Part shown: piece by piece, positions 24,033-32,294 of the stretch | Layout of the letters: each line of letters opens with the position of its first letter | Position numbering within the stretch: the stretch's first letter is position 1 | Source: Sinomonas humi | GTDB taxonomy: Bacteria; Actinomycetota; Actinomycetes; Actinomycetales; Micrococcaceae | DNA: 32,294 bases | Assembly: GCF_000802235.1 (NCBI RefSeq) | Contig: NZ_JTDL01000078.1 | Span: 1 to 32,294 of the forward strand | Direction of reading: 5' to 3' | Notes under the pieces: model-generated | The model's database searches: none | The model's input: the letters and a program-made list of their open reading frames with translations, nothing else | Told to the model about the DNA's origin: nothing | Translations under genes and position numbers: made by a program

Positions 24033-26168
24033 ATGACTTCCTATCTCGACATCGCGCGCGGGTTCTACGGCGAACGGCCCAAGCTCGTGGAGGGCATGCC
24101 CGACGGGATCGAGGCTCTCGCGCACAGCCTGGCCCGCCAGCTCGCCGGCGACCTGGCAAGGAAGGGCCCGGAGTACAGGGCGGCCACCACCGAGGACCTG
24201 CCCCCTGCGGCGGCGGAGGCCATCACCGCCGGCCAGGTCAGCGCCGCCTTCCGCAGGTGCGGCAGCACGATGCAGGACCGCCTGGGCCTCCTGCGCGAGG
24301 AGATCCGCGCGATGCTCGACTCCCCCGAGGCTCTGCCCCCGGGCCTCTCCGCCGAACGGATCCGGGAGGCCGAGACCCACCTGCGCAATCATGAACGGCG
24401 CGACGTAGCGGCCGCCCGGAAGATGGTCCTGACCATCAGCGAGGCCGCGGACGAGTACTGGAACAGCGTCATCGACTATGCCCGGCTGAATGCCACCGCG
24501 CCCGCACCCGATCTCGCCGCGCTCATCGAAGAGGCCCGCGAGGCCGAGTGGGAAGCGGCTGCAGCAGTGCGCGAGGGCCTGCACGAGGCACTGGCCTTCG
24601 CCCCCGTGGTCGACGGGGATTCGTACACCCTCGCCTCCGACCACGACCCCGAGAACCCGCGGCTCCGAGGCGAACCGGCTGGGGGCAGGAGCCTGCTCGA
24701 TTGGCGTCCGCAGGAGCTCGGCGTGCACTACCCGCCGGCGACCGACCTGGCGGCGCGTGCCCGGGAGGTCGCCTCCAGGATGGCCTACCCCTTCGGGCTC
24801 AAGGACCGTCAGTCCGTCGTCACGATGGTCTCGGCCGCCCTCCTCGTCCACGGCGTCGCTTCCAGTGGGCGGATCCGGAAGAAGGCAGCCCAGGTGCGTC
24901 AGGAGGCCGGCGGCAACCCCATGACGGCAGCTGCCCTAGCCCACGGACGGCACCGCGAGAGCACCGCGGTGTTCTCCGGCCTTGACTTCCTCCGCGTCCT
25001 CGGAGGCGCCCTCGTGTCCCGTGCGGCAGACCCCGGTGAATCCGGCGCGGGATGGCCCGAGGGCGCCCTCAAGGAGCTCCTCCGGGGCGGGGCCCAGACG
25101 GATGAGGGCCGGCAGCTGATCGCGTCCGCGGCACCCCTCGTAGAGGAGCCCGCCTGGACCGACAATGCCTGGGACTCGGTGGGGCACCAGATCGAAGAGA
25201 TCCTCCGCCGGGACCTCCTCGCCCAGCGGGGAGGCGAGCCCGTCCCGCGCGACGGGGAAGACGCTGCCGAGGGCGCTCCCATGGACGACGGCACCGGACA
25301 CTTCTACTCCGCCCACGCCGACCACGCGCGATCGAGCATCAGGATGCGGTGCCTCCACGACTTCCGGAACGTCCTGGTGAACACTGAGACCGGAAAGACC
25401 GCGGCAGCCGCTGGAGAGGACCCCGACGACGGAGAGGAGCCGGGGGCCTTCGAGCGCCGGTCGCTGTTGGAGACCAACAGCTTCCTGGGCTCCAAGGTGC
25501 ACCATATCGGCGGCCAGGAGCTGGGCCGATTCCGCAGGATCAACGAGAAAGTCCTGACCAGGATCCGTATGGAGCACCGGTCCCGCACCCATCCCGGCGC
25601 GGCGGTCCCCTCCGCCCGGGGGCACTCGTTCCATGAGGACACCGCCCCGGAGCGGCTCACCAAGGCCCTCCACGACCAGTCCCGGAACGCATTGCGCGAG
25701 GCTGGCCTGGAACCGGGCCTGTGGCTGGAACAGGGCGTGGACTCCGCCCTGGTGCCCCTGCCGGTCCTCCACAACCGCGGCCTCGCCGGGGTCGAGTCGC
25801 CCGAAACGGTCGACGAGGCCCACACCCTCGACCCGCTCTGGCTCATCGCCCTGCGCTCGGCCACGGTGGACAGGCGTCTGGCCGCGCTCTCGACAGCCCC
25901 CGGGACGGCCGCCTACCATCCTGTGACTGAGGCGGCCCGCGCGGCCGTCGCCATCCCCCTCGGCGGACGGCTCCTGCGCGAGGCTGCCCAGACCCTCCGG
26001 GCCTTCGCAGCGCATCCAGGGGCGAAAGCCTCCGCTGCGGAGACCCTGGACTCCGCCCTGGCCCAGTACGCTGGAAGGGTGTGGAAGGACTCCCCCGAGC
26101 GGGCCGAGGCCTGCCTGCACCTGGCGGCTGGCCTCATCCTCGACGCCTACACCCCCCAGGAAGCCTGA
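24033..26168 (+). CDS. Unknown 711-aa protein, first gene of the CHAT operon
   Basis: A 711-aa, mostly helical, Ala/Glu/Arg-rich soluble protein with no signal peptide, membrane segment or motif that I know. Segments such as EYWNSVIDYARLN, EVASRMAYPFGLKDRQSVVTMV, VHGVASSGRIRKKAAQVRQEAGGNPMTA (split here only for description) and FERRSLLETNSFLGSKVHHIGG look conserved in style but match no catalytic signature. GC-rich third positions and a 34-bp gap to the next gene support a real gene and co-transcription. AAGGGGG lies 12 bases before ATG 24033, a long spacing. Position suggests a partner or target of the CHAT protease; helical partner proteins are known in CHAT/TPR-associated conflict systems, but I cannot confirm homology. 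Confidence 0.8.
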   Translation: MTSYLDIARGFYGERPKLVEGMPDGIEALAHSLARQLAGDLARKGPEYRAATTEDLPPAAAEAITAGQVSAAFRRCGSTMQDRLGLLREEIRAMLDSPEALPPGLSAERIREAETHLRNHERRDVAAARKMVLTISEAADEYWNSVIDYARLNATAPAPDLAALIEEAREAEWEAAAAVREGLHEALAFAPVVDGDSYTLASDHDPENPRLRGEPAGGRSLLDWRPQELGVHYPPATDLAARAREVASRMAYPFGLKDRQSVVTMVSAALLVHGVASSGRIRKKAAQVRQEAGGNPMTAAALAHGRHRESTAVFSGLDFLRVLGGALVSRAADPGESGAGWPEGALKELLRGGAQTDEGRQLIASAAPLVEEPAWTDNAWDSVGHQIEEILRRDLLAQRGGEPVPRDGEDAAEGAPMDDGTGHFYSAHADHARSSIRMRCLHDFRNVLVNTETGKTAAAAGEDPDDGEEPGAFERRSLLETNSFLGSKVHHIGGQELGRFRRINEKVLTRIRMEHRSRTHPGAAVPSARGHSFHEDTAPERLTKALHDQSRNALREAGLEPGLWLEQGVDSALVPLPVLHNRGLAGVESPETVDEAHTLDPLWLIALRSATVDRRLAALSTAPGTAAYHPVTEAARAAVAIPLGGRLLREAAQTLRAFAAHPGAKASAAETLDSALAQYAGRVWKDSPERAEACLHLAAGLILDAYTPQEA

Positions 26169-26202
26169 TGGAACCAGCGACCCCGCGAAGGAAGGCCGCC
26201 AG

Positions 26203-27651
26203 ATGACCGATGCCCCTCCCACCCTGCGGGTCGTCCGCGAAGGGCCCCGGGTACGCTTGGCCGGCCCCGCCGCCGGGCCCGTCCCCACAGCCACGGTCGA
26301 GGCGGGCGAGTGGGTCCGCGTCGAAGTGGACCCCACCGACGTCCGGGCCCCCGTCGCAGTGGACATCCTCGACCTCGACGCAGGCGACCTCGACCTGCGC
26401 GACCTCCTGGGCTCGCCGGCCGTGGACCTCCTCGCCGACCCGGGCACGGGCGAGATCCCGTTCGTTCCCGGCCCCTTCTGGGAGGCCTTGGCGGCGTGCG
26501 CGTTCCAGCGGTGGACCCTGCACTGGAACTGCTTCCCCCTCGACCCGGAGCTGATGGCCGTCGACCGTCTCGCCGCCGCCGCCGGCGCCGGCCCGTTCGG
26601 CCTCGTCACCGTCCGCGAAGCCCGTCCGATGGCACTGGGCGCGCTGCGCCGGCTCTCCGCGCTGGAACGCGGCGGGTCCCTCTCGCCGGCGGCAGCGCAC
26701 ACCGTCGCCGCCGCGGCCGCCGCCGGGCCGCAGCCCGTACAGCCGGAGCTCGTCGGGGAGGATGCCGCCGATGCCGGGGAGGACCCGGCCGATGTGGAGA
26801 CCGTGGTGGACTCCCGTCTGGGCTACCTGCGCCGGGGCGCGCCGGTGGCGCACACTCCCTACCTGAGCGCCGACGGGCAGGTCGAGCGGCTCGTAGACTC
26901 TCCGGACTGGCGCCTGACCGGCATCGGCATGGCTTCGACCGCCGAAGACATGATCCTCGCCGCCTACACCGACGCCTCCCGCGAGGAGATCCTCATCCGC
27001 GTCCCGATCCAAGGGGCCGAGGCCCGTCCGGGGGCAGGTACATTCGACCCGGCCGATGTGCCGTACTACCACGGCATCATCACTGACGCCGTCGAGGGGG
27101 AAGTCCTGGCGTTCTTCCCGCTCGCGCCCAACGCCGACGGGAACGCGTTCGAAGGCCGCGGCCCCCTCGCCCGCCCGCTGGTCCCCACTGACGTCCTGGA
27201 CATCCGTCACCCGGACTCCGCCCAGACCGTCCAGACCGACATGGCCCAGCGCGGGGTCGACCGGGTCCGCCGCTGCGCGGCGCGGGCCTTCTCCGTCCAC
27301 CGGCTCCGCACCGTTGCCGAGGCCGGGGGGGCCCAGGAAGAGGTACAGGGCCGCCTCGCCGAGACCGCGTCCTTGGCCTGGAAGGAGACCGCCCAGGCCG
27401 CAGCGGCCCTGGCCGACTTCCTGGCCTCCAGGGACGCAGGCACGGCGTACGCGTTGAGCTGGGTCAAGGAGGCCCGCAACCGGCAGCGCCAGGCCCTGGC
27501 CGAATCGCCCCTCCAGTGGCACCGCACCAGCGCCAAGGCGATCCGCGTCGAGCCCATGCCCGCCCTGCAGGGCCAGCGGACCGTCCCGCCCACGGTGGCG
27601 GAGCTGGACCTCGCGGGCGCTCTGGCCGTGCCCCAGGCCCTGTCCGTATGA
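26203..27651 (+). CDS. Unknown 482-aa protein, second gene of the CHAT operon
   Basis: A 482-aa protein of unknown family. Residues 1-85 look beta-rich and acidic (LRVVREGPRVRLAGPAAG, then WVRVEVDP and VAVDILDLDAGD). The centre has WTLHWNCFPLDPELMAVDRL and YYHGIITDAVEGEVLAFFPL, and the C-terminal 130 residues are helical (VDRVRRCAARAFSVHRLRTV). No active-site signature is visible. AAGGAAGG lies 7 bases before ATG 26203. Its stop overlaps the CHAT start as ATGA, so it is translationally coupled to the protease, which suggests fixed stoichiometry and perhaps a direct complex, such as an inhibitor or zymogen partner. Confidence 0.8.
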   Translation: MTDAPPTLRVVREGPRVRLAGPAAGPVPTATVEAGEWVRVEVDPTDVRAPVAVDILDLDAGDLDLRDLLGSPAVDLLADPGTGEIPFVPGPFWEALAACAFQRWTLHWNCFPLDPELMAVDRLAAAAGAGPFGLVTVREARPMALGALRRLSALERGGSLSPAAAHTVAAAAAAGPQPVQPELVGEDAADAGEDPADVETVVDSRLGYLRRGAPVAHTPYLSADGQVERLVDSPDWRLTGIGMASTAEDMILAAYTDASREEILIRVPIQGAEARPGAGTFDPADVPYYHGIITDAVEGEVLAFFPLAPNADGNAFEGRGPLARPLVPTDVLDIRHPDSAQTVQTDMAQRGVDRVRRCAARAFSVHRLRTVAEAGGAQEEVQGRLAETASLAWKETAQAAAALADFLASRDAGTAYALSWVKEARNRQRQALAESPLQWHRTSAKAIRVEPMPALQGQRTVPPTVAELDLAGALAVPQALSV

Positions 27652-29048
27652 GCGGGGCCACGCGGACCGAGGTCCTCTTCCGCATGGCCGACAGCGGCAG
27701 CACCTACAGCTACTGGCGCTGGCTGGACGACCCCGACAATCCCCGCCATAGGGTCATCCCCCGCGGGGCCGTCGCCGAGGCCGAGGCGCTCATCGCGGCC
27801 GCTATGGTCGACCGGGCCGAGGAGGATGGGCCCGACCGGTACGACCCGACCCGCCGGGCGCTGGGGGACGGGCCCCTCTCGAGCCCCGAACGCGAAGCCC
27901 CCTGGTCCGCCCAGCTGGCCGATTGGCTCCTCCCCCCGGATCTGGCCCGGGATCTGGACCGCCGCAGCGCCGCGGGGGAGGACATCCTCCTGCGCATCAT
28001 CCCCAGCCCCAGCCTGGCCCGGGTGCCCTGGGACCTGCTGCCGCTGCCGTCGGGGCGCCGCATCCTCGAGGCGGTCACCGTCCGACTCGATGCCCCGGCC
28101 GTGGTCAACGCCAACCGCGGCCGCTTCCCCCAGCCCTGGAACCCGCAGGCACCGGACCGGCCCCTGTACATCCTCGAACCCCCCCACCGGCCCGGCCGCC
28201 ACGCGGGAAACGAGGTCATCGGCCCCGACGCGAGGGCGCGACTGGCCGAGCAGCTCGCCCACCACGGTGCAGTGCCCGGCGCCGAACTGGACCGCACCAT
28301 GCTCGGGCGCCTGCTCCGGGGCGAGCCCACCGACGAGTACACGGCAGACACGACAGGCTTCGCCCCGGGCGAACTGCCCACCAGGCTGTTCTACTACGGT
28401 CACGCGGACTCGACCCCGAACGAGCCGGGATCCGCCGCCATCCACCTCACCGACGGCCCCGCCACCTTCGGGAACGCCTCCTCCTCGGACGGGCACACCC
28501 CTTTCACCGCCCTAGACCTCCTCCGCGGCACGATGGACGTCTTCCGCCGGGACGGCGACGGACTCGCCTACCCCTACCCCGGGAACGTCCCGGGACACGC
28601 GATCTGGCCCGTTCCCGCCCGCGTGGCACTGATCGGATGCGAGAGCGGCGCCGACCACCGGGCCCTGGAGACCTTCGGCCTGGTCGTCGCCCTCCTCAAC
28701 GCCGGTGCCGAGACCGTCACATCCACCCGGTGGACCCTGCCCACCGACAGCGCCTTCCACGACGCCTGTGGCACTTCCAGGCTGGTCACCACCGAGACGG
28801 CCCTCGCAGTCGACTCAGCCCACACCGAACCCGACCCAGTCCAGGCCCTGCGGCGGTGGCAGCTCCAGCAGCTCCATGCCTGGACCAGCGGTACCGGCGG
28901 CCCGGCCTCCAGCCCCCTGGTCTGGGCAGCCCTCACAACCCACTACTCACCCACCCCAGAACCCCTCACCGAGGAGGAGATCCAGGCCGGGCGCGCCCTC
29001 TACACGGACACCGGCACGGATCCCGAGGCGGCCCCGCCGACCGAATGA
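27648..29048 (+). CDS. CHAT-domain caspase-like protease
   Basis: A 466-aa protein whose C-terminal two thirds form a CHAT (caspase HetF associated with TPRs) peptidase domain. The family signatures are visible: SLARVPWDLLPLP (122-134), the His motif RLFYYGHAD (His252) and the Cys motif VALIGCESGADHRALETFGL (Cys331), followed by VVALLNAGAETVTSTRW, the usual AG-x-x-x-V-x-(S/T)-x-W strand. Most CHAT proteins carry TPRs in the same chain; here the domain is separate and the TPR proteins are encoded on both sides. The N-terminal 100 residues are unassigned. It is the third gene of the operon and starts inside the stop of the second. Likely role: cysteine protease effector or processing enzyme of a conflict system. 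Substrate unknown. Confidence 0.88.
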   Translation: MSGATRTEVLFRMADSGSTYSYWRWLDDPDNPRHRVIPRGAVAEAEALIAAAMVDRAEEDGPDRYDPTRRALGDGPLSSPEREAPWSAQLADWLLPPDLARDLDRRSAAGEDILLRIIPSPSLARVPWDLLPLPSGRRILEAVTVRLDAPAVVNANRGRFPQPWNPQAPDRPLYILEPPHRPGRHAGNEVIGPDARARLAEQLAHHGAVPGAELDRTMLGRLLRGEPTDEYTADTTGFAPGELPTRLFYYGHADSTPNEPGSAAIHLTDGPATFGNASSSDGHTPFTALDLLRGTMDVFRRDGDGLAYPYPGNVPGHAIWPVPARVALIGCESGADHRALETFGLVVALLNAGAETVTSTRWTLPTDSAFHDACGTSRLVTTETALAVDSAHTEPDPVQALRRWQLQQLHAWTSGTGGPASSPLVWAALTTHYSPTPEPLTEEEIQAGRALYTDTGTDPEAAPPTE

Positions 29049-29084
29049 AAGGAGCTTGGCAGGGCGTCTCTGCGTGTGCGGCCT

Positions 29085-29101
29085 CCGGAACCCCTTTCCG
29101 G
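29085..29101. terminator. Small hairpin between convergent CHAT and TPR genes
   Basis: CCGGAA and TTCCGG surround a 5-base loop in the 75-bp gap between the CHAT stop and the convergent TPR stop. It could serve as a two-way terminator, but the stem is short and has no T-run. Confidence 0.35.
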
Positions 29102-29123
29102 CACGTCGCCCGGGTTGAGCTGC

Positions 29124-32100
29124 TCACCAGGTTCGGATGCACGACGCCACCGCGGGCAGCAGGAGGTCTCCGTCCGACCGGAAGCGGGCCAGGGCCACAC
29201 GGGCTCCCAGCGCCGAGGGAACGAGCAGGTTCGGCGGAGGAGACACAGGCAGCGGTGCATTCGTCGGCATCGCAGTGACCCCGCCTGCGGTAGCTGCCAG
29301 GCTCGCCTCGGCGATCGGCCCGATCCTCGCGGTGACCTTTCCCTTTCCGTTTTCAACGGCGGGGCCGGAGGCCATCCGGTGCAAGGCTCCGTCTGACCCG
29401 CTGACCCCGAAGACGGCCGCGTTGATCTGGACCTCGATCAGGTCCGAGACCGTCTGGGGGTCTCCCGTTCCCGCAGCGACATCGAACACGAGTCGTCGGC
29501 CCCACCAATAGGTGCGCTGCCATGCGACTCTCTGAGCGGCCGAGATGAAGTCGAAGCGGACGCTGTCCAGGAACCTGAGAGCGGGCAGCACGGCAGCGAG
29601 GAGTCCCCGGCCCTTTTCACGCCGGTCGCCTTCGTCCTCCTTCTTCCACAGCTCATCGACCACGTCGAGCTTGAGCAGCGCGATCTCCTGGGGCAGCCCT
29701 GCTCGGCGGTAGGCGCGTTCCGCGGAATCAGCGATGAGCAGCGCTTCGCGGGAGGCTCCCGGCTGCTCTGCAGTCTCGCTCGCCAGTTCGCGGAGAGAGT
29801 CGCCGAGCCGCTCGAACTGCCCCTGGGCCTCGGCCGATGCGGCCGCCTCGCGCAGAGCGGCGAGATATCCTTCGGGATCGCCGAGCGGCTTCAGGCACCA
29901 AGCCTTCATCATCAGAAGTGCGGGCCTGCATCCGGGCATGTCGTGGCGCTGGGCATATCCCAAGGCGAAATCCACAATCTCGAGGGCGGACTGGGACTTG
30001 TCGAGTGCTAGGTACGCAAGGGCGCGGAGGGTCTCGGCTTCGACGGCCAAGGCAGAAAGGTCCAATTCCATAGCCTGCTTCGCTGCGTCGTACAGGAACT
30101 GTGCTGCGCGCCTGAGCCCGTATTCAGTGACCCAGGGGTGGCTGATCATTCCCTGAGCCATCAGAGTCAGCCCTGAAATCTTCTGCACTGGGGAGGAGAC
30201 CTTCTGTGCGGAAGCGGCCGCCGCATTGAAGTGGTCGTATGCTTCACGTTCTCTTCCCGTAGAGAGGCAGACCATACCGAGCAGGGATTCCGCCCCACTC
30301 TGGACTTCCCATTTCGTCTGCCCTTCGGGCAGGCCAGCCGCAAGCCGGAGAGCCTCTTCGGCGCAGGCCTCGCCCTCCCGCCACCGGTCCCGGGCGAAGT
30401 ATCCTGTCCCCGCGAATCGGATGAGCAGCGCCAATGCGGCATTGCTCAGCCCGTTTCGGGCGACGAAATCAGACATGACATTGCGGTGTATCTCGATCAG
30501 GCCCTCCCAGTCCTGGCGGTAGAGGGCCTCCATTGCCAATATGAGGGCAGAGGCACCTGTGTCTCCGGTCCGCGAGGCCCTCTGCCGGGGTCGCCCGGAT
30601 CCGTCCAGACTGAAGTCGTTCATCATACCAAGGGTCGTTCGGGCGAGCCTGAGCTCGGGGATCTCCTCGGACGCAGCCGGATCAGAGTCCACACCGTCGA
30701 GGATGTCCCGTGCAGCTGCAATTTCACCGTACTGGACGAGCAGCGCTGCGAAGGTCCCTGCGGCCTTGAGGGCGGACTTCCTGTCGGAGCCCGCCGCTGC
30801 CTTTGCCATGGCACCGAAGTACCTGGCTTTGGCTGCGTTCTGATGGCTGTGGAGCAGGTTGCGGGCAAGGAGAACTTGGCTTTCGACGGCGTCTTCGAGG
30901 CGCCCAGCACGGGTGTACTCGAAGATTGCCCGCTCGAAGGCCTCCGTGGACCTCGTGGTCTCGCCGGCCCCCCAGAGGATCCGCGCGATTTTATCGTATG
31001 CGTCTCCTCTGGTTCCGCCAGCCTCGGGGAGAGAGCGCAGCTGCCGCAGTGCCCCTCGCACGACATCCACCGCCTCGTGTGCACGGTTCTCGCGGTCGAG
31101 GTTATCTGCCAGCCTGAGCTTGGATCGGGCAGCCTCTTGCGCGTCGCCGTTGCTGGCGTAGAGGCGGGAGGCGAGGCGGTAGGCGGAGGACGAGTCCCTG
31201 TACCGCCCGAGGCTTTGGAGGCTGATCCCGATGCCCCAGTGGGCTCCGGCGACCGTTCCCCATTCGGCCTCGGCCCCCCGGGCGAGGACCTCCTCGTAGA
31301 CCGCGACAGCGTCCCCGTGCCGGCCCTGAGAGCGGATGGAATCCGCTGCCCGGGCCAGAATCCGGACCGCGTCCGCGGCCCGGCCGAGCCGCTCGTACAT
31401 GTCTGCGGCGGTGCGGCGGCTGTCCTCGGCCTCGGCGTGCCGGTCACGAGCCTGGAAGGTGTCGGCGATCCACTCCAAGGCGAGAGCGGCGTCTGCCTGG
31501 CTCTCGTGCCCGGTGTACTGGGCCAGGGCCGAGCGGAACGATGCCTCGGCCTCCTCGTACCGTCCGAGGCGGTACAGGCTGATCCCGATGCCCCAGTGGG
31601 CTCCGGCGACCGTTCCCCATTCGGCCTCGGCCCCCCGGGCGAGGACCTCCTCGTAGACCGCGACAGCGTCCCCGTGCCGTCCCTGCGAGCGGATGGACGC
31701 CGCTGCCCGGGCCAGAATCCGGACCGCGTCCGCGGCCCGGCCGAGCCGCTCGTACATGTCTGCGGCGGTGCGGCGGCTGTCCTCGGCCTCGGCGTGCCGG
31801 TCACGAGCCTGGAAGGTGTCGGCGATCCACTCCAAGGCTAGAGCGGCGCTTCTCTGGCTCTCGTGCTCGGTGTACTGGGCCAGGGCCGAGCGGAACGATG
31901 TCTCGGCCTCCTCGTACCGTCCGAGGCGGTACAGGCTGACCCCCATGCCGAAGCGGGCCTCGGCGACCGTTCCCCATTCGGCCTCGGCCCCCCGGGCGAG
32001 GACCTCCTCGTAGACCGCGACAGCGTCCCCGTGCCGTCCCTGCGAGCGGATGGATGCCGCGGCCTTCTGGAGGTTCCGGAGAACATCCGCGGCCCGGCCG

Positions 32101-32294
32101 AGCCGCTTGTGCATGTCTGCGGCGGTGCGGCGGCTGTCCTCGGCCTCGGCGTGCCGGTCACGAGCCTGGAAGGTGTCGGCGATCCACTCCCAGGCGGCAG
32201 CGGGGTTAGCCTGGCTCTCGTGCCCGGTGCACTGGGCCAGGGCCGAGCGGAGCGATGCCTCGGCCTCCTCGTACCGCCCGAGATGGTACAGGCT
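29124..32294 (-). CDS. Large TPR-repeat protein of the CHAT locus (right copy, N-terminus outside window)
   Basis: At least 1056 aa; the frame is open to the window edge, so the start is outside. The visible N-terminal part is an array of three near-identical 119-residue blocks (each about three TPR helices pairs, with GRYEEAE, DTFQARDRHAEAEDSRRTAA and RSQGRHGDAVAVYEEVL). It is followed by more divergent TPR-like helices, and then by VRFDFISAAQRVAWQ and VSDLIEVQIN, the same C-terminal module as in the left copy. A linker leads to a 42-residue tail with LPVSPPPNLLVP, VALARF and the terminal RTW. It converges on the CHAT gene. Presumably a sensor/scaffold partner of the protease, with different recognition surface from the left copy. 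Confidence 0.85.
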   Translation of the reverse strand, partial: SLYHLGRYEEAEASLRSALAQCTGHESQANPAAAWEWIADTFQARDRHAEAEDSRRTAADMHKRLGRAADVLRNLQKAAASIRSQGRHGDAVAVYEEVLARGAEAEWGTVAEARFGMGVSLYRLGRYEEAETSFRSALAQYTEHESQRSAALALEWIADTFQARDRHAEAEDSRRTAADMYERLGRAADAVRILARAAASIRSQGRHGDAVAVYEEVLARGAEAEWGTVAGAHWGIGISLYRLGRYEEAEASFRSALAQYTGHESQADAALALEWIADTFQARDRHAEAEDSRRTAADMYERLGRAADAVRILARAADSIRSQGRHGDAVAVYEEVLARGAEAEWGTVAGAHWGIGISLQSLGRYRDSSSAYRLASRLYASNGDAQEAARSKLRLADNLDRENRAHEAVDVVRGALRQLRSLPEAGGTRGDAYDKIARILWGAGETTRSTEAFERAIFEYTRAGRLEDAVESQVLLARNLLHSHQNAAKARYFGAMAKAAAGSDRKSALKAAGTFAALLVQYGEIAAARDILDGVDSDPAASEEIPELRLARTTLGMMNDFSLDGSGRPRQRASRTGDTGASALILAMEALYRQDWEGLIEIHRNVMSDFVARNGLSNAALALLIRFAGTGYFARDRWREGEACAEEALRLAAGLPEGQTKWEVQSGAESLLGMVCLSTGREREAYDHFNAAAASAQKVSSPVQKISGLTLMAQGMISHPWVTEYGLRRAAQFLYDAAKQAMELDLSALAVEAETLRALAYLALDKSQSALEIVDFALGYAQRHDMPGCRPALLMMKAWCLKPLGDPEGYLAALREAAASAEAQGQFERLGDSLRELASETAEQPGASREALLIADSAERAYRRAGLPQEIALLKLDVVDELWKKEDEGDRREKGRGLLAAVLPALRFLDSVRFDFISAAQRVAWQRTYWWGRRLVFDVAAGTGDPQTVSDLIEVQINAAVFGVSGSDGALHRMASGPAVENGKGKVTARIGPIAEASLAATAGGVTAMPTNAPLPVSPPPNLLVPSALGARVALARFRSDGDLLLPAVASCIRTW
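31214..32284. repeat. Tandem 357-bp repeats inside the right TPR gene
   Basis: Three consecutive 357-bp units (about 31214-31570, 31571-31927 and 31928-32284) are almost identical at the DNA level; the array runs into the window edge. Marker words such as CTCGTACATGTCTGCGG recur with exactly this spacing. The unit is a multiple of three and encodes 119 residues, so copy number can change without breaking the frame. Confidence 0.85.

Noticed and set aside
24936-28496. Long minus-strand open frames (588, 462 and 429 codons) opposite the CHAT operon
   Set aside because: They lack ribosome sites and motifs, and show Arg/Ser/Gly-rich shadow composition; the + strand has family-level evidence (CHAT) and coupled genes.
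31214-32294. Regularly spaced repeats considered as a CRISPR or other non-coding array
   Set aside because: The unit is 357 bp, in frame and encodes TPR helices; there are no short repeats with unique spacers.
1-32294. tRNA, rRNA or riboswitch genes
   Set aside because: None recognised by eye on either strand.

Overview
The window is GC-rich DNA with GTG and TTG starts, strongly GC-biased third codon positions and gene families typical of Actinomycetota. I would guess the Micrococcales (Arthrobacter-like), but no rRNA or housekeeping marker is present to prove it. The presence of IS, recombinase, mobilization, toxin-antitoxin and defence genes with no core genes suggests a plasmid, an integrated mobilizable element or a genomic island.

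Layout. (1) 1-1462: the 5' part of an IS256-type transposase, a short orphan coding remnant and a serine recombinase. (2) 1786-7001: a catabolic cluster built around an IclR regulator. It holds an SDR dehydrogenase, an EthD-like protein with a duplicated fold, a LigI-like amidohydrolase, a carboxymuconolactone-decarboxylase-family protein and a DctA-type symporter. A three-half-site operator lies just upstream of dctA. (3) 7349-8499: a Xre/RES toxin-antitoxin pair. (4) 8766-9326: a GNAT acetyltransferase. (5) 9439-13070: a SIR2-HerA defence operon led by an AT-hook-like small protein and a 30-residue ORF, all translationally coupled, and divergent from (6) 13338-15334, mobC and a relaxase with a probable oriT between them. 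(7) 15500-17360: a graveyard with a frameshifted TPR gene remnant, an ADP-ribosylglycohydrolase pseudogene and a small unknown ORF. (8) 17513-32294: a large locus centred on a CHAT-domain (caspase-like) protease.

The CHAT locus is the most interesting part. Three genes form a + strand operon (711-aa unknown, 482-aa unknown, 466-aa CHAT protease). It is divergent from a 613-aa protein with a disordered linker and coiled coil. On both sides lies a very large TPR protein (1173 aa at left; at least 1056 aa at right, cut by the window edge). The two TPR proteins share a C-terminal helical motif, a Pro-rich linker and a gap-free 42-residue tail ending in Arg-Thr-Trp-stop. The decayed + strand copy at 15500-16151 ends the same way, and a fourth, internally deleted copy sits at 21385-21849. 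I infer a split TPR/CHAT conflict system in which the TPR subunits are sensors or scaffolds and the CHAT protease is the effector, with the conserved tail as a candidate docking or cleavage element. This is a hypothesis from sequence; nothing here shows activity.
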